The position numbers were made by a program, and so were the translations under genes. Below the pieces are notes generated by a model that ran no database searches, was not told the DNA's origin, and saw only the letters and a list, made by a program, of their open reading frames with translations. A DNA stretch of 64,000 bases from Alitta virens (Eukaryota > Annelida > Polychaeta > Phyllodocida > Nereididae): contig OW028585.1 in the NCBI GenBank assembly GCA_932294295.1, forward strand, positions 24,966,813 through 25,030,812, in the 5' to 3' direction. This document shows, piece by piece, positions 1 to 12,900 of this stretch (its first letter is position 1; every line of letters begins with the position of its first letter).

Positions 1-118
1 AAGAAAGTGGAAAGAAGGTGGGCAGAACACAAAAACATTGCTGAGAAAAGTTTGGAGTTGTCACGGACATGACCAGGTTAAACAAACATCTTGGTTTTCT
101 CGCAAATTCAGAAGGCAT

Positions 119-342
119 TTAGAGTTTGATATTGGAAAGCACACCAATTGTGGACATAAATTCTACTGCTCCATAACTCAACATCACCATACGATTGCCT
201 GATGTATGTGACTCTTCCAGGATAATACATGTCCTTAGTGGATGGTTGCCATCATCATCATCTAAGTCAGTATCATAAGCACCAGGCTCTTGTTTATAAT
301 CATCACCATTCCTTTTCTGGGCATACATTTCAGAGAATACAA
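119..342 (-). CDS. Possible terminal exon, unknown protein
   Basis: An open frame of about 75 codons ends in TAA at 119-121. A possible acceptor (AACAG) lies just upstream of 342. The translation has an acidic stretch (DTDLDDDDGN) and varied, non-repetitive composition, which looks more like coding sequence than the flanking AT-rich DNA. No domain is recognised. The next minus-strand candidate exon (1008-1310) also ends in a stop, so the two cannot both be internal exons of one transcript. A chance ORF is quite possible. Confidence 0.22.
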
Positions 343-593
343 CTGTTATTTCATGCCATTCACCCCTTTGCACAACAGCTATGGTAGGCAGAATGCAGTT
401 TTCCCTAAAAGTTCTTTCCTTCCTCATGGAATGGATGGTAACACAGTAGGTGATGACCCCAAACCCCAGTGGCCAGCTTTCCCTGTGCCTATTGCTCCCT
501 TCACCTAGTGCACTGTATGCCCAACACTCCCAAAACCTAGTTTTCCCTAAAGCTAGTTCTCCCTATACCTAGCTGTCCCTAAACGTTGTGTGA

Positions 594-945
594 CATACGG
601 TTAGTTTCATTAAAAACAGCCTGTCAAATTGAACCTAGACAAAGCTAGATAACTTTTGCTATACAATGTTACTAACCACTGAACAGAACTGCCTGGCTAT
701 ATCTGGCTACTCAAAGCCAGATTTAAGAAGTACCTTTACCACCATCTTGTATGAAAAAGATGCATGTCTATACATATTTATGATATATTAGATACATTTC
801 TTGCATTTACCAAGGTTTATATTTTTTCAGTGGTCATAGATGTAAGACAACTATAAGTTAGAAGTAGACAGAAGCCGCTGGCTTTAGCCAGTAACAGCTA
901 CAGCCAGCATAGCATAAAAACTACAGGAAATGTTTACTGTAACCA
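594..945 (+). repeat. Dispersed repeat, copy 1
   Basis: About 350 bp matching 61530-61895 in the same orientation. Shared blocks include TTGAACCTAGACAAA, AAAGATGCATGTCTAT, CATTTACCAAGGTT and GCTGGCTTTAG. No ORF, terminal inverted repeat or tRNA-like head is visible, so the class is unknown. Confidence 0.6.
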
Positions 946-1007
946 TGTAAACTGCAGGAGGATTAATTATAGTACTTTTGCAACCCACTGTATTTATGTT
1001 TAATTAT

Positions 1008-1310
1008 TTAATAAACACAATTGCAATAACTAACTCTATTACTGGTCGACCACCTTCCATCAAGGTCTGATCCATACGCTTCCCGACTTCCTAAGGAAGT
1101 ATAAAACTTTTTACAAATCGAAAGATCTATGTTATCTTTCTGGCATGCCCACCTATTTAAACTTTGAGTGAGGATGAGATATCTCCCTGTACTCCCGGTT
1201 GGATCATGTTTCTTATACAAGGCGGAACCGCAGTACCAGCCAACCTTCACATAATCGCCATCGCAGCTGTTAAATGTGGCGTTGAATGTGGCCATGTTGC
1301 AAAAACTGTC
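1008..1310 (-). CDS. Putative 3'-terminal exon of a Cys-rich protein
   Basis: On the minus strand a strong acceptor (polypyrimidine tract ending TTTTATTTCAG) is followed by a 100-codon frame starting at an Asp codon and ending TAA at 1008-1010. The predicted tail has seven cysteines spread along its length, the last two in SYCNCVY at the C-terminus, plus aromatic-rich segments such as VKVGWYCGSALY. This suggests a disulfide-bonded extracellular domain. No family is recognised. Upstream exons would lie further right; none could be joined with confidence. It may belong to a gene now broken by the repeats around it. Confidence 0.42.
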   Translation of the reverse strand, partial: DSFCNMATFNATFNSCDGDYVKVGWYCGSALYKKHDPTGSTGRYLILTQSLNRWACQKDNIDLSICKKFYTSLGSREAYGSDLDGRWSTSNRVSYCNCVY

Positions 1311-1343
1311 CTGAAATAAAAGGAAATGTGACACCCCTGACAT

Positions 1344-2510
1344 AAAATATCACAATGATATATATTTATTTTTTTACTTTTTTTAATCATAGATTTAAAA
1401 TATTGATATAATGTGACAGTTTTTTGTTAAATTTTATGTCTGTAGATACATTTTCATAGGTTGCTCTAATGGCTTTAATAAATCGCTCTAAGGTTATAGT
1501 TTTCCTTCATTGTTTGGTGTATTTCAGGTCATCATCTCCATTCTAACACTTGGCAGCAACTTGAGCAAATTGGGGCTATTTATTGGCAACTTGCACAAAA
1601 TGATATTCACAAAATAAAATATACATGCACTAATTTTATTATTACAAATTATCATGAAATTTCACACTTTATTAGTGCTCAATAAAAGTAGAGGAGAAAG
1701 GGGAACAATGAGGCACAGGGAACAGTGAGACAAAGCACCTAGTTTCAACACAATGAAGGTTATAACACTGCCCTTTAGGTATTAATGCTAACACTACATC
1801 ACCACCAGATTGTTCCATTGCCTGCAAGAATTAAATGTGCAAGGTGTTTGAAATTTCACTTTTTGGGTTTTACACCAGGTTAATTAATTTTTTTCATGCC
1901 CATGCTATTTAATTTCAGATATTAATAAACATTGCTGCAGCAATATATATGGACCTCAGATGGTCACAAGTTCATATTAAGCATGGGAAGAGTGAGACAA
2001 AGCGTGAGTGGGGCAGGGTGAGACAGTCAATTCAATGTAACTCTTTATAATGAAAGTGACAGCTAGATGTCACTTGCATGACATGTTGAATTGATGATAC
2101 GTTGTACTTAGTGTCAATACCAGGCCAAGTGAATGAGCCAAGCTGTAGGGTATATGCATAACATCATGTGGACTTTAGGGCCTTCCATGTCTTCATTACA
2201 TCTTTCTCTGATTGCTGGTAAAATAACCGGCTAAGCTTTAGGCCAGTAGCAATGGACAATGAAAGGAACTTGCTAACTAAAATAAGGGTATTTGGAGACA
2301 TTTTGCATTTTTGTTGTACAATCAAATTGTGTTTCACGGTACCTATTACCTTTGTCTCTCAGTGCCCCACCAGTGAGAAACAATGAGACAAATGACTTGC
2401 ATTGACATTGTGTTGAATAACTCTAATCTTACACAAGGTAGGAACCTAAAACTCCTGGAAAGTATGCACAACTATATATTAACTGCATGTGAGGTAGGAA
2501 GCCAGTTAAG
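1344..2510. other. Intergenic, low-complexity, no gene seen
   Basis: AT-rich DNA without a convincing ORF. Between about 1690 and 2400 a short G/A-rich motif close to GAGTGAGACAAAG recurs irregularly, which looks like decay of an old simple repeat or transposon. Confidence 0.5.
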
Positions 2511-2690
2511 GTAAGATAAGATAAGATAAGATAATCCTTTATTATCATAATAATGAAATTTGTCTTTGGGAAACCTCAATACATAAATAAAAACAGGCAA
2601 TACAACTCTCACACACAGATACAATACATCACACAAATATCACACACAGACACATCACAAAAGTACTAAGATTTACCAAACAAACTCGCC
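2511..2690 (-). mobile_element. LINE 3' end with TTATC-type tail
   Basis: Tandem TAAGA units (2511-2535) adjoin AATCCTTTATTATCATAATA. Read on the minus strand this is a 3' UTR ending in an AATAAAGG-like signal and a short pentanucleotide tail, the usual 3' structure of CR1/L2/Rex-type non-LTR elements. No reverse transcriptase sequence remains nearby. The class is inferred from the tail only. Confidence 0.45.
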
Positions 2691-2773
2691 TCTTTTTTGT
2701 ATTACCTGTGTTGGCTATATTGGAAACATTTCAAAACTAAGTAACATCTGAAATTCCTTCATTGGGTAAAAAG

Positions 2774-2823
2774 CTGATTTTACCCCAATTAAGTATGAGT
2801 ATACTTAATTGGGGTAAAATCAG
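2774..2823. repeat. Perfect 23-bp inverted repeat, 4-nt loop
   Basis: Arms 2774-2796 and 2801-2823 are exact reverse complements around GAGT. Each arm carries GATTTTACCCCAATTAAG. It could form a hairpin or cruciform. It may be the collapsed end of a palindromic MITE; no target duplication is apparent. Confidence 0.85.
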
Positions 2824-3051
2824 TGCATCTATGTTTATACTATAGGGTAAAATCAATGAAAAGTGCCCAAAACTGAAAAAATGCGGTCTGCTGATTTCAA
2901 AATGGCATATCTTTGTTTATAATTGTTCGATTTTCAGTCTGTTTTCACTCACAACTAGTAAATATTGTAAAACAAAATTGATGTCTCTCAAGAAGAGAAT
3001 TTCTCAGTTCAGGTTGTGTACCTTGAATTTCATAAAATGTGAATGTCACAC

Positions 3052-3115
3052 CTACCTTCGTATACTGAAATTCTAATTGTGATCTACCTTCGTATACTGA
3101 AATTCTAATTGTGAT
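3052..3115. repeat. 32-bp tandem duplication
   Basis: Two identical head-to-tail 32-bp units (3052-3083, 3084-3115), each starting CTACCTTCGTATACTG. Absence of divergence points to a recent duplication in non-coding DNA. Confidence 0.85.
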
Positions 3116-3810
3116 CTACAAAATCCATATAGGGTTCTTAAATATTTTATCTTCAATAAAAATAAAGTATGATATGCAGATAGTATCGAAAATACTGTTC
3201 ATGTATGGTTTGCCATTTTTGATGACCAGAAATAGGTGTTTCTTCATGATTTGAAAACAATTTACAACTATGTTAATGGCTGACTTTGAACCTCCTAGTG
3301 GAAATTTACAGGAAAATATTTATATTATTAATACCGCAAAGCGCTTAGATCATGTGAATGTTTCGTCAGACAAGAAATATTCTAGATTAATTTATCTGTT
3401 AGATATAGCAGCTACACATTTTTGAGTTGGTAGCTGAACTATAAAACTGGTTGGACTAGGCAGTTATATCATATATATATTTATCAGTCATTCCTCATCT
3501 GGTTCATTGATTTGCAAATGAAAAGAGTGTAAAATCTCAACTCCATATTAGTTGTAAACCATGTACAACCATTCCGTTTAAGTGAGAAAAAAAGAAAAGA
3601 AAATTAGGACAATGTCATTTTATGAGTTAAAATGCATTAACTTTTCTGCTTCCATTAAGTAAATTTAGAGTGACATTTTCTGTATTTTGTTACGCTTATT
3701 GGAGCCCAATTGAGTGATAGTACCCGATATGTGGATAATCGATACAGAATGGTTTTTTTTTATTCAACAAATAATTTAAGCATTATTTGCTAAAGTTGCT
3801 GGCAAGTCTC
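3116..3810. other. Non-coding AT-rich stretch
   Basis: No ORF, RNA gene or defined repeat is recognisable; only A/T-rich runs such as a short TATATATA tract near 3470. Confidence 0.4.
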
Positions 3811-3814
3811 AGAA

Positions 3815-3960
3815 TGGAGATGACTACGTTAGTGCCATTAGGGCATCAGAGGATCATGCCGTCCCCTGAGGCTATTTAAGCTCAGGTACATGAAAGACAT
3901 CTGTGCCCCCAAGGCACACTACAAAGTGTCAATAGACTTGAACACCCTCAGGCGTTGACG
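3815..3960. repeat. Dispersed repeat paired with 19200-19370
   Basis: The block AGTGCCATTAGGGCATCAGAGGATCATGCC then CCCTGAGGCTATTTA recurs in diverged form as the reverse complement at 19200-19370 (AATAGCCTCAGGGATTGGCATGATCC...). Confidence 0.5.
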
Positions 3961-6900
3961 TTTAGTCAATAGATAATCACACCCGGAGGCGTTGTTAATA
4001 GACTCACGCCTGCAGGTGGCGTTGAGTACAAGTTAATTAAAATATAATAAGAATAATAATAACTAGACAACTGAAATTGCGAGCAATTTCAAGAAGATAA
4101 ATTCTCGGTCCCAACATTAACCAACCCACCCTTCTATATTAGTTATATGTATATACATTGGATATACCCTCCTGTGAATTATTTTAGACATATACAATAA
4201 GAAGCTTCTGAAATAATTCACATGTGTCTATCATATGTATATACACTCCTTTGAATTTTTTTGGACCAATCCAGAAAAAAACGTTTTGAATAATGACATT
4301 TTAAAGATTTGTTTATGCAATTTGCAACAAGATCAAATAATTAAGTCCCTAAAAACCTTAAAAATTATTTCCCTGGCTTCTCAAGCTGTACAGGAATTGA
4401 AAGAGAATGAAATCAGGTTTAAGAACATATTTTTTTGGTGTCTGTGCCTTGTATAGGACCCGAGTTCAAAACGCCTGAAAATTGCATATATAGGACACTC
4501 TGTGACCTTGACCCTGTGACCCAAACTTCTGAAATAAATCACATTTGTGAAGCACATGTATATCTATCAACAACATTTTGGTTCTGAGTAAGCGATTCAG
4601 GCTTTATGAGTGATAAAAAAATTCTAGGGCCTAAGCTGTTTGATGAAGGTAATTGCCCTTTTACAGTCATGTAGTACCACCCAGAGGACATATATGTGCA
4701 AAATATGAATGAAATTGAAGACTTTCTTCCTGCTTTTTTGGGGCAAGAAACATACATTTCCTAACATTCATTGTAAAAATTGCTGACTCAGCAGGTCCAG
4801 GGAGGAGGTAGGTAGGTCTCCCCATTGGATAACATGGGAAAGAGAATTTTGGCTCCAGGTTCGAAACTGGTCAAGGTTGGTGAATAGACATGGTATCCTA
4901 TGTAAAGTCCTAATTTTTCTCTACATAATGACGCCAGTTGCATGAAATTTGATTGAATAGAACGGGAGTTAAAAATTATTGAAATTTGGACCCAAAAAAA
5001 ATTCTAGGGCCTAACCTTTTCGTTCAAGGACCTTGCCCTTTTACATGCATGTAGTACTACCGAGAGGTCATATCTGTAACTTGATGTGAGTACGCCCTTA
5101 AATAAGTGTGTTTTTCACCTGGATACATTTACAAACAATGTAAATGAGAGTGAACTCCTGCTCGCAATGGAAATACAATGGTTGACATTGTCGCTTTAGA
5201 GCAGATGCATTAGAGCGACCTTCCTTGCAACAGTGAGCATGCTGCAACAGCTTTTCAATTTGCTTCAAGTGCAGTGAGAGGGCTAAGTGTCAGCAAGTGA
5301 GTCAGTATATTTATTAAAGTCCCCAAATACATTGTGCAGACAATGTAAATGAGAGTGGGACTCCTGCTGACAATAGATAAACAATGACATTGCAGAGACA
5401 GCAACTGGCTGATGTAGTCGAGTGACCCTTCCTGTAAGAGTGAGATCACTGCAATAGCTATTTAACCCGTATTTGAGTGCAGCAAGAGAGCATTTTATTA
5501 AAGTCACCTCAATACATTTGTTCAACAGTGTGGTGTCGTTGCACAGAAAATCCTATTCACAGACTTCAATGATGACATCGCACAGACATCATGACTGGTT
5601 GATGTAGTCGAGTGGCCTTGCCTACAAGGTTGAGATCACTAAAATAGCTTTGTAACCTGCTTTAAGTAGTTGCACCAAAGCTCTGGAATGACCTGCCCCC
5701 GCCCATGAGACAAATGACTTCATTAGAGCCATTTAAGAAGAGCCTAAAGACTCATTTATTCAAGGCAGCATTTGAAATCTGAACTCGGAGTTCAAATTAT
5801 TACTTGGACTTGTTACTTCACAAGCAGTCCAACTCTTTGCCAGCCCTAAGCAAACATCACAAATTGTACTGGCTCATGCTGCACATGGAGTCCAGTTAAT
5901 TTTTTAGTACCTGGCAAACATCACAAGTGGTGCTGGATCATGCTACAATGCTGAGACCGGGGCTCTGTTGGCCTAGGCGACGTCGACTACATCTAAACAA
6001 GCAACGGTCAAGTCACTGATGCAGCCTCAGTCTCATGTCAGTGGATCACCATGCAATCAATATTTCAGACAATATTTCAAACAAAATTAATTCCCTATTG
6101 ACGGACATATTGCTCTGAAAAAAGGTCAGAGCCATGCTGTATGTACTTTCTGCATCAGAGAGTGAGGACGCCTACAAAGACTAGCACTCAGACTTGTTAT
6201 ACTTCACAGGACTTTTCAAGCATCTAGCAAACATGACAAATTGTACTGGCTCATGATGCTTTGGTGAGTGTGACTTAATTCAATTTTGAGTGTAAAGTTA
6301 TGGAGAATAATGCATTATGTGAAGAAAAAATACTGAGGAGAAGAAGTAGAGAAAGACACAAATGTATTTGGTGGAGTTAGTGAAAGCAAGACTCTCTGGC
6401 AGCGGGTGCTGGTGAGATGCTCTCCTTTTGGGTGTCTGCTCTGGCAGTGGCTGCGGCAAGGGCCAGATACCTTCCTTTTGTGTGTACGGTAAGTCGAGAC
6501 AGTGCCTGCTTCTTGCATCAGAAGAGGCAATGTGAGACTAGAGGGCTGCATACTTGTAATGGAAACAACAATAACCAACAGGGTATCAACGCTGCATGAT
6601 CGAGAAAATTTGTCAGCGATGTATATGACATTTTGACAAGGCAACGATTGAGTCGTCGATGCAGTCTTGTCCTCAGCGACAGGGGGATCGCCATGCGATC
6701 AAACTGTTACTCTGACTTGTTACTTCACATGCAGTCTAGCCCTTTTTCAGAACCTGGCACACATCAGTCTAGTGGTGCAGGCTCATGCTACAATGCTGAG
6801 TGTCGCTTGATTTAATTTCGTAAAAACTACCAACATACTGCATATGAAGAGCAAATGCTGAGAAGAAAAACAAGGGAAAAGATGAAGAAGTAGTCGACAG

Positions 6901-9900
6901 AGTCAGTGGAGGCGAGACTCTCTGGCAGCGGTGTTAGTCAGATGCCCTCCTTTGAGTGTCCGGAGAGGTTGAGACAGTGCCGGCTTCTAGTGCAGGAGGA
7001 AGGCACCATGAGACCAGAGGCTGTCAGCTTCCATTGGAAATACAATAACCAACAGTGTGTCAACGTTGCATGATTAAAAGCTTTCATCAGCAACGTTGAC
7101 TACATCTCGACCAGCAATGGTTTAGTAGCCGATGCAGCCTCAGTCTCAGTCTCAGTCTCAGAGTCAGTTGTATCGCAATCAGATTGATATTTTAGGCAAA
7201 ACTGATTCCTTATTGAAAGACGAATTGATACGTAATAAGACCAGGACCATATGGTATCTGCTTTTATCAGAGAGTGACAATGTCTACGAATGCTATTACT
7301 CAATACAAGTCTCTTTCTTATTGAGCTGATGTGCTTGACCAGTCACTTAACTGTAAGTAAGATGCTTTGTCACGTTTTTGTACTGTTGTGGTAATGACAT
7401 GACTGATAGGCCTAATGAAGTCTCTTTCTTTGTACGACTGGACAGATGGTGATGTCCCTTATACAGATGTCAGTTTAGATATATTACTTTTAATCTTTAT
7501 TTGCTTTTTGACTGTTAAAAGTTACTTAGGTGTACAAGTGAAAGGATGACTGTTGCATGAGCCTGCGTTTTAATGTCATATTCAAACTTACTTGGCCTGT
7601 GCCAGTCAGCTTCATTATTTAGAAAAAAATATCATTTAGGCCTATGCAGGGCAACCTCAAATGTTCAGTTTGTGGCACAGTAGCAACTCCTGCTGCTCAG
7701 TGTGCACCTGCAAATCTCTCATTGTGTGATATCCTGCCTCAATAACCGGTTTTGATGCACAATCTGTGAGAACCTGTCCTAATCCTTGAAAAACTATGCA
7801 AATATTTTCAGATACATCTGATTTCAAATAAACTTGACTGATCGAATGACAGGGTTTACTGGCAGATATGTCTTCTAATAGTGGTTGTTTCTCTTGTTTT
7901 TTGCTTCATTGATTCCAGTGACTTCACTGTGGTTAAAGTGACTGTTTATTAAGGTCTAGAGAGCTATTCCACCAGGTGAGCGGTCATGGCTAGACTGACG
8001 ATTTTATCTAAATGTGAACTTTCAAAGTCATTCCAGTTCTTTAACTTTTGAATAGACCTTGCTTGTGTTTGTTTTACTTCTGCCTTCACTCCACTAACAC
8101 CCGCTTCAATACATGAAATGGCTGTGCACGTAGTTATTCTGAAATTCAATCCGGTGTCTTAAGGTTTTTGCCTACACTTTCTCCACAGCCTTGACATTGT
8201 TTGACAGCCATGATTAACATCCATACAGGATTCAGCTCTGTAGTGCTGATTACATTGTGTTCACCTTGTTGGCCAGACAAAATACTCACGCTTTCATCAA
8301 CTCGGTATGAAAAGGAACCCTACGTGAGTCTGTAACATTGAGAACCTGCAATTCTACCTCAGAAAATGAAGCTCCTGGTGGAGCTAAATCATCCGTGACC
8401 ATTCGTGGAGAGGGCAAACATTTTTTAACTTGTTTAAAACTTTGACGGACCTTCTACGAGTGAAATGTTTAGCCTATTTTTCACGTCCATTGTCATATGT
8501 AGGTTGTATCCGTGACAGTGTGAATACCCCTTTACCTAATGAAGAACCAAAACACAAACTCATAAACTTGCATAAGAACAAAACCACACCCAGCTTCAAG
8601 AACTTAAAGGAAGTTGTGAACTGCATAACAAGAAAAGTGCCACGAGAGCAAGTTAAAACTTTAAGAAAATAGGAAAAAACTACTACCTTCATGGTTCATG
8701 GAATAATACAAAAATTACACAAAAGCGAAGATTTCCACATTACACGCGTAAGAATATGCATGAATAAGTTAAGTTTCTGGTGATAAATACGAAGTCCCGA
8801 CCACAACAGTTGTCAAAGGCCTCTGCAAAATAGAGCCCCATCATCCTGAATATGAGAAGCTGAACAAAAAGAGCAACAAAAATATCATAGAAACTGCCGT
8901 AGACAGACACAACTTACAATTCAACCAAGGGAAGTACAGATCACAAAAATAGCATTACTTTCTACTGAGCATATGTGGACGTCTAAATTCCAATAGTGTT
9001 GGAAACATGGAACCAACTGAAGGAAAATCGGCAAATATTTAAGATCGTTCGCTTCAATACAGAAAACATCAAGATCTATTCCGCCCCAAAAACGGATCCG
9101 AAAAATGGATGCCTAAAGCAATGAGAAGACACACACACCATAAACAAAAAAAGGAGAGTGACAGCATTGGGGTGAATAGAGTGACAGCATTGATGTGAAA
9201 ATCATACCAGGTAAAAATGGGACTGTTTCTTTAACTAACTCTGTACTACTGTAGAGATCTTGCCTCTGAGAGTGCCTCCAGCCAAATGAGCTCCCTGCCA
9301 CCAGGGGCAGCACCTGCTGGCTTCTCATTGGTCAGCCTGGTCAGGTGACCAGTGGTCATGTGACCAGGGTAGCATAAATACCCCAGCCCACTGGGGTTCT
9401 GGGCCAGACCTGACTAGAGTGACACAGCAACCTGTGTAAGATCCTCTGTTTGGCCCCAGACTTACTTGAGTCATACAGATTCCTGTATAATACTCTGTCT
9501 GAGCAGATCCATCTAGTATTCACTAGAACTTATAGTCAGACACCTGACTGCCCAAGCATAGGTCATGCTGTAGTGGGCACAAAAAGGACTGTTTTTATAA
9601 ACATACAATGTTACCTTCAGATATTTCATAAAGCATGATGGGTTAATTATATTTATATAACATAATGTGCTTAATATTTTGAAATTTACATTTATGTATG
9701 GTACAACGCATGGTGTACCTACCATATATTTCTTTTTTGTATTGAAAATAGATTAGTTAAAATAATGAACGGCAACTAGACCTTTCATTGTGCACGATGA
9801 GCGGGTTGAGCCTGGTGAAAGAGCATATTCAAACTATTTTAGTGATTTTGCATGTTTTAAGACACTGATAATTCAAAATTGCTCCTAAAATTCTAATTAA

Positions 9901-12900
9901 TCATCAGACTGCAGGTCACAAGCATCACAATCACCCTCTGGTGTGAATAAGACTTCTTGCAACACATACACTGCCATCTGGTGTTAATACTATGTACAAG
10001 GAAAGTGATTGAATTAACAAACAATACTGAATAATTTATAGCAGAAGATTTTGTGATGTCATTCAGAAGTATTTTTAAGTATTATTTGTATTCTGTAATG
10101 ATATTAAAATCATATATATGAGTATGCAAATACACATATTTGTAGTGCTTCTATTTCATTGGAAGTTGATATTATTATTATATCAGTTTTAATTATATCT
10201 TCCTACCCATGTATCAGTCTATGTATCAATTTGTCTGTCTATCTGTGTATTATATGTTGATCTGGATTATATCACCAGTGACCCATTGTCGTGACGCAAT
10301 TGTGTCAGCCTCAATTCTTGTGTAGTTTAAACACCAGAGTGTATAAGATCAAAAGCTGAGACAGATAAATCTAATTAAAATCTTAGAAATAGGCTGGCAG
10401 TACTGTAATATGCATATTACTTATTGGAGTAACAGGACCATCAATATAGTCTGTTTATTTCTTCATTTATTACATGGTTTCAAGGTGATCAATCTTTCTA
10501 AATGTGAGTTGTCAAAATGGCCATAATATTAACTGCACCATCATAAGGCGAAGGAAGTCTTACAATATCAAAATAAGAAATTAACATTAATTTTATGTCA
10601 TCAATTTAGTGAGTGATTGGGTTATTAGAATTACTAAGTGTTATCACTAAAGGCCCCTTCACACTTAGCCGGATTAGACACTGGAGTGTCCCGGAGGACA
10701 ACTCAGGCATACTACGGCATACTCCGGGGAATGCCGTGTAGACCTCTTGTTCATGTCCGGCATTGTCCGGCATTGTCCAGGGCGATCCGGGAACCGTGGG
10801 ACTCTGGGGAAAAAATTATACATGTTAAATTTTTCATGCCGGAGGTACCAGATTAATTTACTCCGTGTTGATCCGTTTTGATCCGTGTAGACTCCGTCGA
10901 TCTTCGGGGACTTCCGTATTGACTCCGGAATACTTCCTGTGATCTCCGGCTAAGTCCGGCATCAACCGGGCATGAAAAGTACACGCCGGACGGTACAAGG
11001 AGCAACGCGGTTCCACACGAGTGAACAAGGGGCAACACGGAGTAAACATGGAATGAACAGGGAAAGCGGGTTACAGGTCATTTCCTTGACCCCTTTAACC
11101 CCGTTATGTACACGGTGTCACATGAGGTCAATACGGAGAGGCCGTAGTGAACAAGGTGTCAACACGGTGTTAATTAGACTGACACGGAGTGAATACGGAT
11201 GCCTTAGTATATATAGAACTGCCGTCTTGGGAGAAGCATCATTTCGCTGCACGCACGCCGTTCATCATCATCGAATTATTTGATTTATCTACCACTTCTT
11301 CTGGATATTACCTTCTGGATTGCTGAACTTTACCAAAGCCTTGCTACTACTGCCGTTTCTTTGAATAACCACCCATGCCACCTAGGAGAGGAAAAGGGAG
11401 GGCTTCCAAGAAGACTGTTATGCAAGAGGAACCTGCACCTGCTGTTGAAGAAGATGCAGGCAGTAATACCTCATCAAGACCGCAAAGTCCGCAAGGCATG
11501 CCAGATTTACCTGGGCCACTTGTACCTGCTGTTGAAGTACCTGCTGAAGCTGCAGTAACTGGTACTGCAGCTCCACCGTCACCTGCAGCAAAAGCGAAGA
11601 GGCACAAGAAAGAACCCCTGGACCTGACAGAAGACCAAGAACAAGATGTGGCCTACTGGTACCGTTCCCAGGAGATGCTCTACAACCGGTGGCTTGCTCA
11701 ATACAAGCAGACAGACATTAAATCGCAAATAATCGACCAGAAGGCAAAAGAGCTGAGTTGTACAGCCCAGCAGCTGAAGACGTGGATCGACTCCATGCGA
11801 ACTTCAGTGGGGAAGCTTACGGATCCAAGCAAGAAGCCTTCTGGTGGGGCCGCCAGAATCCTCACAGACTGGGACAACTGGATACCAGAAAATTTTGGCT
11901 ATATCGAAAGGCACATCAAGAGGGTTGATGCTGGAAAAAGAAAGAAAGGTGGGCAGCTTTCCCACAGCTCATAGGCCAAAAGCGCATTAAGCAACAGAGC
12001 TACCAGTGAGGATGATGAGACCTCTGATGCTGATGAGGTCATTGTGGATAGTTCGGATGATGGTGGCAGGGATTCGGACACCAGCAGGTCCAAGGTTGGG
12101 CCTTCCAAGGGCTGCAGCAGCAGCAGGAGCAAGAAGGGGGCCCCTCCTCCAAGCAAAAAGACGTCCAGACATAATCACGAGCCTCGTCATCATCATGACT
12201 GTGATGCATCCAGCCTTGCAGGTAGTGGAGGTGGAATTGCTACACAAGCTGTCACTCAAGTAAGTATACTGCTTCAGTTGTCGTGATAATCAAGATAATC
12301 TTATTGTAATGTTGCAGTTTAAAGTTGTAATTGTTTTCTTGCATTTTAAAGTTTTAGCTTTTCCATAGTAGAAAGTGGTAGCTTTGTTTCATGGCACTTC
12401 CAGTGTTCACTGTATGGTGATGTGTCTTTTCATTACATTGTCAATAATGCACATGCTATTGCAGTTGCCATGTGACTTTTACTCTAATGTTGTGTTCTTT
12501 CCTATTTCCAGCTGATTGAAAAAGCCACAGATCTGCAGCGGGACAAGCAGAGCAAGTTGAGTCAGCCAAATGACTCAGGCAAGAGGGTTTTCATGGACAT
12601 GATATACCACGAGGTCATGCAGATGGACATGGACACTTGGAGGGATTACCAGGCCCAAACCTTACAGCACCTGATGCAGTTTAAGCAGGCGTATCGTCGG
12701 AAGCGCCAGCAGCAACTGCAACAGCAACAGCAGTATCATCCCTTTGTGCCTCCTGTCCCTCAGCAGCAGCAGTTCGTCCTCCCTGCTCCTGCTACTACAG
12801 CCAGTTCATCCGGCCCTGCTGCGCAGATGTTCCCTCAACATTCTTGTAGCCCTGCTGCCCAGATGTTCGCTCAGCATTCTTCCAGCCCTGCTGCCCAGAT